Source: Bacteroidota bacterium (GTDB lineage Bacteria > Bacteroidota > Rhodothermia > Rhodothermales > JABDKH01). Taken from it: DNA of 37,579 bases. Location: NCBI GenBank assembly GCA_020437385.1, contig JAGQWL010000015.1:1-37579 (forward strand), written 5' to 3'. The number at the start of each line of letters is the position of its first letter. Position 1 is the stretch's first letter. The notes below the pieces were generated by a model, which was not told the DNA's origin, did not search any database, and was given only the letters and a program-made list of their open reading frames with translations. Of the stretch, positions 1 to 8,300 are shown in pieces. Made by a program: the position numbers and the translations under genes.

Positions 1-1011
1 CTGCTTTTCGAGTGCCATCGAAAAGTTTCGCGACAGTGCCTCTTCTTCCGTGTCGACGATTCGGGTTCGAACATCCACGATTTCCCTTTCGCGATCGTTG
101 ATTCGCCAGTCCCACGGCGTCCAGCGCATTCGCAAACCAAGTGTATAGAAGAAGGCGAGGTCGCTTGCGAAGAGGTTCAGGCCCGCGGGTCGTCCATATG
201 CTGTTTCCGCAAACGCACCAACTTGCGGATTCCTTCGATGCGCAATCAGTGAGGACTGACTTTGTAGAAGTTCGCGACTGAGGTCGAGGACTCGGTATTC
301 GGGCTGCCGGCGCCCATCGGGATCAACGCCCGAAACGCTCGGCGACGGTACCGAGAGCACTGTTTCAGTGTCGACTGGTAGACCCGTCAGTCGCGCCAAT
401 ACAGCGCGCATCGATTCGCGCGCAGATCGTGCCTCGGAAAGGCGCTGCTCGTTCTTCAGCAGTTCGACCTTGAGTACGTCGATACTTGAAGGCAGGACCA
501 CGCCGTTCTCAACCAGCGCCGTAACATCCGCCAATCGAGTGTTGAGTTCTGCAGAGATGGTATCCAGCGTCGCAATCTGGGCGTCGTATATCAGCGCGCC
601 CATGAAACTCGCGTTCACCTGTTCACGAAGTCGAAACAGGTTGGTGTGCACCTTGGCCTTCTCGATCTCCGACTGAAGGTCGACGACTGATCGCTGACTT
701 GACTTGAGGCCGCCATCGTAGATGGCCTGCTCAAGAGTCAGGGAGAGTTTGTACTGATCCTTCGGCGCCGAAGGCGAATCCGGGCCTGGGAGGGAGGCGA
801 CCTCCGAGTAGTAGATCGCCTGGCCACCGATCTGGAAGGTCGGCAGGGAGCCGGACCTGAGGTTGTCGAGTCCAAGTCGGGCAATCTCATCCTGGAGATC
901 GAGCTGGCTGCTTGTCGGGAAGTTCTGCTCGACGGCCCGGTAGCAGTCCTGAATTGAAAGTGTATCTGCAGCCGGCTGGAAGAGGGCGAGGAAGGCTAAC
1001 AGGATAATCAT
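1..1011 (-). CDS. TolC-family outer-membrane efflux protein (partial, N-terminal part)
   Basis: The frame is open from an ATG at 1011 down to base 1, giving 337 codons with no stop, so the C-terminus lies outside the window. The start is MIILLAFLALFQ followed by PAA, a short Sec signal peptide. The mature part opens with a segment of the form LSIQDCYRAVEQNFP, which resembles the first helix of TolC/OMF repeats. Long amphipathic helices follow, with LEQAIYDGGLKSSQ matching the conserved 'overall F/Y-D-G-G' turn of the family. By family knowledge such proteins trimerise into an outer-membrane channel with an alpha-barrel tunnel and pair with an RND pump or ABC exporter through an adaptor. An adaptor and an HME-RND pump sit at the other end of the window, but far away and in the opposite direction, so pairing is not shown. 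The gene is divergent from the lipoprotein gene at 1142. Confidence 0.85.
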   Translation of the reverse strand, partial: MIILLAFLALFQPAADTLSIQDCYRAVEQNFPTSSQLDLQDEIARLGLDNLRSGSLPTFQIGGQAIYYSEVASLPGPDSPSAPKDQYKLSLTLEQAIYDGGLKSSQRSVVDLQSEIEKAKVHTNLFRLREQVNASFMGALIYDAQIATLDTISAELNTRLADVTALVENGVVLPSSIDVLKVELLKNEQRLSEARSARESMRAVLARLTGLPVDTETVLSVPSPSVSGVDPDGRRQPEYRVLDLSRELLQSQSSLIAHRRNPQVGAFAETAYGRPAGLNLFASDLAFFYTLGLRMRWTPWDWRINDREREIVDVRTRIVDTEEEALSRNFSMALEKQ

Positions 1012-1141
1012 GGTGCGGTGTCCACGAGGCACACGATGTGAAGTCGAATCAAATATACGAGTTGTGGTACTGCTGCCTTTGGCCTCAGGGCGCTATCTTC
1101 AGGATTTCAAACAATCTCCGGACTTGGAACGCAAGGTGTTG

Positions 1142-2314
1142 ATGTCGATCCGCGTGCAAATTTGTCTCAGTGTGTTCATTTTCAGTCTTGTTGCGGCAGG
1201 TTGTCGTTCCGGTAACTCGGTCGGCGACCGGCAGGCCGTCAACTCGGTCGTGTATGAGAGCGTCTCTGATTACACCGCATGGCCGGCTGGCGTAAGGTTG
1301 CGCGATGGCTCCATTGTCGTGTACTTCACGTTGACTGATGAGCACATGGGGCCGGACGGCAGAATCGTTGAAGTGCGCTCCACAGATGACGGCGTCAGTT
1401 GGAGTGAACCCCGAACGGTTTATGACACCCCGATTGACGAGCGGGAGTCAGGTATTACACTGCTTGCCGATGGGTCCCTGCTGTTGCATGTCTGGTCGAC
1501 ACGGCATTCGCGAGCCAGCTACGGCGCGATGGCCGACGGTTCGTATCCCGCTCGGATCGTCGATGGGTGGGTCGAGACGGTCGAGGAAGAGGCCTATCGC
1601 AGCGCGCCAACAGCCGGCGGGCAGATTCTCCATTCCGTGGACGGCGGCGAAACCTGGGAGGGGCCCGCGCCGGGGCCGGACACGATCCACGGGGGTATCC
1701 AGCTGGCGGATGGCAGAATACTCGTCGCTTCGTATCGGACGACGCGAGATTACGTCGAAGTCTACGCAGCACAAGACTGGAGGGGGCCGTGGGATGTGGT
1801 CGCCGAACTTCACTCGCCGGATCCAGACAGTATCAGGCTTGGGGAGCCTTCGGTGGCCCAGCTTTCGAGCGGACGGATTGTTGTGATGATGCGCGCTACG
1901 ACCAAACCGTACAATGACTCGGACGATCGGTGTTACCTGTACGTTTCCTATTCGGATGACAACGGTTTGTCGTGGTCGTCGCCGGTAGCGACGGAGCTGT
2001 GGGGGTTTCCACCCCATTTGCTCGCCCTTGACGACGGAAGGCTCCTCGTTTCATACGGACACAGGAGGGCGCCGTTTGGCCAGCGAGCGGCGGTGAGCGC
2101 AGACGGTATCACATGGCGTAAACGGGACGAGGTTGTGCTGCGAGACGACGCTCCCAATGTCGACCTTGGCTATCCCGCATCCGTTCAACTTTCGGACGGT
2201 CGGATTCTTACAGTCTACTATCAGTCTCACCCCAGCGACACCCTGCGGCCGCCTGAAGGCCCACTGCCTTCGCGACACAAGCCGGACATCCTGGCTACGA
2301 CGTGGTCCCTTTGA
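1142..2314 (+). CDS. BNR-repeat (sialidase-fold) lipoprotein
   Basis: Predicted exported six-bladed beta-propeller of about 390 residues. The ATG at 1142 is preferred over an upstream in-frame GTG/ATG at 1010 because it gives a lipoprotein signal (MSIRVQICLSVFIFS, then LVAAGC), with Cys about residue 19 as the lipidation site. Asp boxes (S-x-D-x-G-x-T/S-W) appear near residues 80 (STDDGVSW), 165 (SVDGGETW) and 271 (SDDNGLSW), with a degenerate one near 319 (SADGITW). These are typical of BNR/sialidase-like proteins. I do not see a clear FRIP motif; the equivalent place reads WPAGVRLRDG, so true exo-sialidase activity is uncertain, and another glycan-active or glycan-binding role is possible. 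It is followed after 46 bp by a glycosidase-like gene in the same direction, so a glycan-processing operon is likely. Confidence 0.8.
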   Translation: MSIRVQICLSVFIFSLVAAGCRSGNSVGDRQAVNSVVYESVSDYTAWPAGVRLRDGSIVVYFTLTDEHMGPDGRIVEVRSTDDGVSWSEPRTVYDTPIDERESGITLLADGSLLLHVWSTRHSRASYGAMADGSYPARIVDGWVETVEEEAYRSAPTAGGQILHSVDGGETWEGPAPGPDTIHGGIQLADGRILVASYRTTRDYVEVYAAQDWRGPWDVVAELHSPDPDSIRLGEPSVAQLSSGRIVVMMRATTKPYNDSDDRCYLYVSYSDDNGLSWSSPVATELWGFPPHLLALDDGRLLVSYGHRRAPFGQRAAVSADGITWRKRDEVVLRDDAPNVDLGYPASVQLSDGRILTVYYQSHPSDTLRPPEGPLPSRHKPDILATTWSL

Positions 2315-2360
2315 GAATCGTCTCCGTGACACCTGCCGAACATCTTTTCCCGCTCAGCCG

Positions 2361-4472
2361 ATGATTGACTCGCTTGACGACCTGCGAAGCGCTCGCATGG
2401 TCTATCGAAATGGTGAACTTTTTAATCCGCCGGCGCTTACCAATTTCGTTGGCTCGCTGCAGGCGGCCTATTGTGTGACGGGCGTCCAGCACCTCACGTT
2501 TCCCCCGTTTTCCCACGGCGATGCCGTTCTGGGCGGCCTGACCGTCAACAATGTTTGCATTCGCACGTGTGGACTGCCGATTTCCTACGTATGGAGACCG
2601 GACCGGATCACCCGATCGGTTGATGTTGGTGCGCTCGAGATCAAGAGCACCACGGTGATGGGCGTGATGTCGCAGAGTTGCGCCGTCAGGATCGAGATAG
2701 AGAATACGGCTGACGAAAGTGTCGACGTCAACGTTCGGCTGCAGGTCGGTACCGGTGTTACGAAGAGCAGCACCGGCTGGAAAACTCCGTATTCGCCAAA
2801 GGAGGGAGGTCGCATTTCTGTAACCCCGTGGGAGGGGACGCCCCCCGCCGAATCGCTTGTCGAGAACCGGGTGACGCCTCTTGAGAGCGGTGATGGGTTG
2901 CTTCTTGCCTCAAGCCTCTCCGAGGCGTTCGCGTTGCAGGGGACAAGTACGCCGCCCGACCGCATCGACCGGTCGTTTCTGGATTTTTCCTTTGCGTTGA
3001 GTCCAGGAGAGAAGAGGCGGCTCCACTACTTTGTGGGCATCGATTCAGACGTTGACGCTCTTCAGCGGCAATTTGCTGAGTGGAAAGAAGCGCCTGATCG
3101 GTGCATCGCTGCCGCTGAGGCCGACTGGGTTGAGGAGATCCGCTCCGTCTTTGAACCGGGAAACAAACGCTACTCTGGCCATCTGCCCCGGCTTCGAACC
3201 TCGAATCGCGATCTCGCACGAATTTACCTTAACAGCATCCTCGGTGTTGTCTACCACAAGCGGCTAACTTCTCATTCGGCCTATGGTCGCACGTACGTTA
3301 CGCTCATGCCGCGATACTGGGTTACGACCAGTTTCATAAATGACTGGTCGATGAGTGCGTGGTTGCTTGCCATGCTGGATCCGGAGTGCCTTCGGGATCA
3401 CATTGAGATGTGGCTCAGGCGGGATCTTTACAGCCACTTCGGCACCGAGTACGTATCAGGCGACAATGCCGGGAACTGGTACTCCTGCAATGACTTCGCC
3501 ATGCTTCGTTTGATCTCCGCCTACGTTCGGGTGACGGGCGACCGGCGGTGGCTACGCAGCAAAGTGGGCGGGCAGTCGATTCTCGATCATTGTGTTTCCC
3601 TTGCAATGCACTATCGAGACCTGGACAAAGGTAGCGGGCTGGCTGACTATGGGGACCGCAACAGTTTGCTGGAAGCAGTGGGCAGTTACACGAACGAGGT
3701 CGCGTCCCTGAATGCGGCCAATGTCTGGAATCTTCGCGAAGTTGCGCGAATGCTGGAGTCGGAATCGCGCGTCGCCGAGGCGGAGTCCATGAAGACTGAG
3801 GCCGACAAACTAGCAGTCGCAGTCAACAAGCTCTATCGCGAGGGCACTGGCTACTTTGCGGTTCGCCGCCCTGATGGAGAAGAGGTGCCGGTTCGGCACG
3901 CGTGGGACTTTGTTCATGTGTCGAACTTCATGGCCCGCGACCTGCCGAGCAAACAGGTGGAAGAGATGATGGCGTTCTTCACGGCTGAGCTTCTTTCGCC
4001 GTCCTGGATGGCCGCCTTGTCTCCGCTTGATGAGGATATCGACTTCTCAGTTCGCCCGGACCACGAGTGGAACGGATCGTGGCCCGGCTGGGTAGCGCTT
4101 GCTGCCTGCTCACTCGTTGTGCATGGTCGACTCGAGTTGCTCGAGCAATGGCTGCCTGGTCTGGCCCGGTCCGCAAATCAAGGTCCGTTCTCGCAGGCGC
4201 ACTTTGTTGAATCGTATGCAAGGCCCATTGAAGGCGGAGCACGCAAGGCTCCAACAGAATGGCCTTTCATAACAGACTGGGCGACCGTCTGCGTTGGTGG
4301 CTTCTTCGAACTGGTCTTGCTCGCACTGTTTGGAGTGGACGCAGGGTACGAGGCGATCGAGGCGAGGCCACGTATCGCCGCGATCGACGCCGACGCGCGT
4401 CTGGAGGGTATCCGCGCAAGCGGTCGAACCGTGGACATCGGCGCGGACGGCCGGATTCAGGCACGCGAATGA
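2361..4472 (+). CDS. Six-hairpin (alpha/alpha)6-barrel glycosidase-like protein
   Basis: About 703 residues from the ATG at 2361 (MIDSLDDLRSARMVY). The open frame extends upstream to 2133, but that part overlaps the preceding gene and has no protein-like character. There is no signal peptide, so it is predicted cytoplasmic. The N-terminal ~270 residues look like a beta-sandwich domain. From about residue 290 there is helical sequence with aromatic and acidic motifs typical of six-hairpin glycosidases (WVTTSFINDWSMSAW, LADYGDRNSLLE, HEWNGSWPGW, then a short C-terminal beta domain). By family knowledge this fold is shared by GH15, GH37, GH63, GH94 and GH116-type enzymes; I cannot assign the family or name the catalytic acids. 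Its stop overlaps the methyltransferase start by 4 bp (ATGA), which implies translational coupling. The substrate is probably an imported oligosaccharide, which is an inference. Confidence 0.7.
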   Translation: MIDSLDDLRSARMVYRNGELFNPPALTNFVGSLQAAYCVTGVQHLTFPPFSHGDAVLGGLTVNNVCIRTCGLPISYVWRPDRITRSVDVGALEIKSTTVMGVMSQSCAVRIEIENTADESVDVNVRLQVGTGVTKSSTGWKTPYSPKEGGRISVTPWEGTPPAESLVENRVTPLESGDGLLLASSLSEAFALQGTSTPPDRIDRSFLDFSFALSPGEKRRLHYFVGIDSDVDALQRQFAEWKEAPDRCIAAAEADWVEEIRSVFEPGNKRYSGHLPRLRTSNRDLARIYLNSILGVVYHKRLTSHSAYGRTYVTLMPRYWVTTSFINDWSMSAWLLAMLDPECLRDHIEMWLRRDLYSHFGTEYVSGDNAGNWYSCNDFAMLRLISAYVRVTGDRRWLRSKVGGQSILDHCVSLAMHYRDLDKGSGLADYGDRNSLLEAVGSYTNEVASLNAANVWNLREVARMLESESRVAEAESMKTEADKLAVAVNKLYREGTGYFAVRRPDGEEVPVRHAWDFVHVSNFMARDLPSKQVEEMMAFFTAELLSPSWMAALSPLDEDIDFSVRPDHEWNGSWPGWVALAACSLVVHGRLELLEQWLPGLARSANQGPFSQAHFVESYARPIEGGARKAPTEWPFITDWATVCVGGFFELVLLALFGVDAGYEAIEARPRIAAIDADARLEGIRASGRTVDIGADGRIQARE

Positions 4473-5308
4473 TCGATCTGTCGACGACCGAACCGTGGGA
4501 CACTGTCGCGTCCGGCTTCGATGAATTCCTGCGGCCCGCTTTCGCGTCTTACGCCAGCCATGCGATCAACCTGTCGGGCTTAGTAGGCGGTGACCGGGTC
4601 CTTGACATTGCGACTGGACCGGGTACGCTCGCGCTCCAGGTTGCGTCCAGCGCGTCGTTTGTGTCGGCCCTCGACTTCTCACCGCTGATGCTTGAGAGGC
4701 TTCGGCGGAATCTTCAAGATGCGGCAGTAGGCAATGTCGAAGTTGTTCTCGGCGACGCCCAGGCTCTTCCATTCGCGGACTGCTCGTTCGACTACGCCTT
4801 CTCGATGTTCGGGCTGATGTTCTGTCCGGATCGTGCGGCAGCGTTTCGGGAAATGAGGCGCGTGTTACGGCCAGGAGGAACGGGTGTTGTAACCAGTTGG
4901 ACAAAGCGAACACAGATTCCGCTGATGGACCTGATCGCCAGGGTGGTTTCGGCCCGCAATCCGCTTGTGCGTGATGGCAGCGGCGAGTCCAACGTTCCGA
5001 CGCTTCCGCTGGAGAACCCGAATGAGCTCAGGCGTGAAATGATCGAAGGCGGTTTCCGGGATGTATCAGTCAGTCAGGCCTCGTTCGAGTTCAGCTATCC
5101 AGATGTCGCTACCTATTGGAAAGCGAATCTCGTATGCAGCGCGCCGCTTTCGGTGGTCAAGCGTGCGATCCTCGGGGAGTCATCGCTCGGGCAGGCGGCC
5201 TGGCAGGCGTTTGTTGCCGAGGTCGAGTCAGATCTCGTCGCTGAATTGGGGGCAAGTCCCATTCGCTACCGCTGGTCGGCGAACTTCGCCCGGGCCGAGG
5301 CCTCTTGA
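4469..5308 (+). CDS. Class I SAM-dependent methyltransferase
   Basis: 279 residues starting MIDLSTTEPWDTVASGF. The ATG at 4469 overlaps the upstream stop (ATGA); longer in-frame extensions run back to 4259 inside the previous gene and are rejected. Motif I of the Rossmann methyltransferase fold is clear near residue 46 (VLDIATGPGTLALQ), followed by a motif II-like acidic position (SALDFSPLMLERLR), a motif of the form VVLGDAQALPFADCSFD and a post-motif strand MRRVLRPGGTGVVTSW. This is the arrangement of UbiE/Methyltransf_11-type enzymes that methylate small molecules. The acceptor cannot be told from sequence. The gene ends 36 bp from the end of the convergent PKS gene. It could tailor that product, but its coupling to the glycosidase gene argues equally for a role with that operon. 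Confidence 0.8.
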   Translation: MIDLSTTEPWDTVASGFDEFLRPAFASYASHAINLSGLVGGDRVLDIATGPGTLALQVASSASFVSALDFSPLMLERLRRNLQDAAVGNVEVVLGDAQALPFADCSFDYAFSMFGLMFCPDRAAAFREMRRVLRPGGTGVVTSWTKRTQIPLMDLIARVVSARNPLVRDGSGESNVPTLPLENPNELRREMIEGGFRDVSVSQASFEFSYPDVATYWKANLVCSAPLSVVKRAILGESSLGQAAWQAFVAEVESDLVAELGASPIRYRWSANFARAEAS

Positions 5309-5344
5309 GAGGAGTCAGTTTCGAAGGCGACGGCCGACGGCCGA
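5309..5344. other. Short convergent intergenic gap
   Basis: Only 36 bp separate the methyltransferase and PKS stop codons. A small inverted repeat, CCTC-TTGA-GAGG, spans the methyltransferase stop codon, and ACGGCCG is directly repeated just after it. Neither is followed by a T-run on either strand, so I do not call an intrinsic terminator. Confidence 0.4.
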
Positions 5345-8300
5345 CTAGCGCACGCCGGCGTCATCCGACATTTCCTCGGCTCGAGACGCCATCCGATCCG
5401 ACTTCAACCCGGCACCTCGGCCGGCACCGTCCCCGGTGCTGCCGACCATCCCGGTCAGGCGATCCACCGCTTCGTTGAAATGTTCGACAAGCTTGATCAC
5501 ATGTGGTTCACGGAACAGCGTGTCGTGATCACCGGGTGACGTGATCACCTCAAGGTGGGGGATCCACTGGGCCCAGCCCATATCAGGGCCAACATGGCTG
5601 AACTCGGCTTCACGCGTCTCCGCCGTAATCAGGATGACCTTTCCGTCGTACTGCGAGGGTTGATAGCGATCCTGGGCCGCGTGGTAGGCCGAGATCATTT
5701 TAAACTCGCGAAGCTCGATCGGAAGGGGGCGACCAAACTTCGTCAGGAAGTTTGCATACGTCTTCCGAAGGCGGTTTCGTTCGAAGCGATAGCGTCCGAG
5801 GGCATATCGGCCGAGGTACCGCACTGGGCTCTGGCGAAAGTGGGACAGGTGGCGCGATACCTTGCTCTCGCCCGGTCTCTGCGGCGCCTTGGGGAGCGTC
5901 GGACAAAACGTGTCAAGCATCACCACGGCCCGAACTTGTTTGTTTCTCGCGCGGAGTCTCTTCGCCATCTCAAAGGCAACCACGCCGCCTCCGCTGTATC
6001 CGCCGATCAGGTACGGCCCATCGGGATCGTGGCTGACGACGGCGTCCACATAATCTTCTGCCATTTCTTCGATCGTAGCGGCAGGCTCCTGGATGCCGTC
6101 GACGCCACGCGCCTGCAATCCGAAAAAGGGCTGGTCAGGTCCAAGAAGACGCGAGAGTGAAGTGAAGTTGAGGACGTTTCCGCCTGCGCCGTGGACGCAA
6201 TAGAACGGCATTCTCGTACCGCTTTCTCGGATGGGCACGAGCGGTGTCCATCCGGAGCGGCGCGGGGCCAATGCATTCCCTTCAACCGATTGACTGCCGT
6301 TGGATGCTTCTGACGGACCTTCAGACGAATGCTGTTGCGGCTCCGGCAGGCCGAGTTCCGAGCGGATGAGTGCGGCACACTTCTCGATGGTCGGGGCCTG
6401 AAAGAGGGTTGCCAACGACAGGTCGACACCATGATCCCTCCGGATCCTGGTGAACAGACGAACGGCTATTAGCGAGTGACCGCCGAGGTCGAAGAAGTCA
6501 TCCTTGATTCCGATTTCGGTCACGCCCAATAGCGAAGCCCAGAGATCAACGAGAGATCGCTCGATTGCGTCCCGCGGCCCGATGCGCTTCTCTGCGGACA
6601 CGGTCGGGCTCGACTCGCTGGCCGGCCTTTCATTCCTTGTAGACCGCTCGACTGCGGATTGCACGTCCGACCAGCGAATCGACGAGACAATCGGAGCGGG
6701 TGTATCGAGCGACAAACATCGCTCAAGGGCGATGAGGCCTTCTTCGGGTTCGATTCCAAATCGCGCACCGAGGTCCAGCAACGACATCTGGCCGAGCGAG
6801 GCTTCTGCATCTCCAAGTGCGCGTGCAACTTCCGCCGCGTCTACTCGCTTCATCGCGAACCCGTCGATCGCCGCCACGACGGTTCCATCCTCGGAGACGA
6901 GTCGGTAGTCGATGGTCACGAAGTCAGGGTGTGCGTGTTCTTCCGTCGCGAGCCGTGCATGAGAGAGGAAGCGGGGGGGCAGCGTCCCGAAGGTTCGGAT
7001 CTCACGGTACGTAATTGGAACGTAGAGGTCTTCGTGGGACTCGTATCCGCTATCAAGCGGCAACGCAAAACCTGTGGCTATGTCCAGAAGCGCGGGATGC
7101 AGACCGAATTCGAGAGTCTCCTTGCGATAACTATCCGGGAGTTCAACAACCGCTTCTGCCCGGCCCGAACCATAGCGCGAGGATTCCAGACAGTGCCAGC
7201 GGGGTCCGAAGTCAAGCCAACGCTCCTGTTTTGATTTTTCGTCAGAGGCCGGTCGACGAAGATCCTGCTCGTAACGGTCCGCGAAATCCTCGTCTGGAGG
7301 CCCTTCAAGTGGCCCTGCCGAAGCAAACGCGTGGTCCACACGAAGCCCATCCTGTTCGGACGTGACGACGACATCGTAGTTTCCATTCCTGGTGCCCGTC
7401 ACCTCAACGCCGACGTTTACAGTCACGCCATCCGGAACGGACAACGTTTCAGCGAACACAAGGTCCGTGATTCGGCAGTTATTGCGTCCGGTTTCCAACT
7501 GGATCGCACTGCGAACCAGTTCGACGATGAGCGTACCGGGCGCAAGCGCCTGTCCCGTCCAGAGGCGGTGCTCATTGACAAACCAGTGGTCGGCCGTGCT
7601 GAGGCGAATTTGATAAATCGAACCGCTGCCCTTACGAAGCACGGAGCTGAAGACGTGGCTGTCCAACGATTCCGCTTCATCCGGCGTCGAGTCAGCGTCG
7701 GGTCGGGACGTCATGCCGAGATTTCGCCACATACCCCAGCGGATTGCGCGAACTGCTGTTACACCATCGCCGACGGACGCAGCAAGCGAATCCATAAAAG
7801 AATTCGCGCTGACATAATCGACCTGGCCGGCTGCCGCAATCACGGCACTCGTCGACGAGAAAAGCTCGACAAATCGCGCACCAGAACTTTTGGCGGCATC
7901 GATGACAGCGAGTGCACCTGCCGTCTTCGGCGCGAGAACGGATCGTGCAGCTCCGGCTGTCTTCGCGAGTGCGGGGCCGTCGTCAAGAAGACCGGCGGCG
8001 TGCAGCACGCCGTCAATCTCTCCAAACGTATCCACGATGCCGTTGAACGCTCGTCGAATGGCGTCGCGGTCGGTCACATCGGCTGCGACATAATCAACAT
8101 CAATCGAGCGCGACAGCGCGGCCATTCGCGCCACCTTTTGCTCGACGTCGGCTCCAAGATCGGATTTGTCACGACGAGCGGCCCATACAGATTTGTCGGG
8201 GAGTGGCGTACGACCAACGAGGACAATCCGGGCTCCGTACTTTTGTCCAATCAAATCGGCCAATGCCGTCGAGATGCCGCCTGCCCCACCCGTGATGACA

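Noticed and set aside
1010-1141. N-terminal extension of the BNR lipoprotein from 1010
   Set aside because: It would bury the lipoprotein signal 44 residues inside the protein and overlap the start of the divergent TolC gene.
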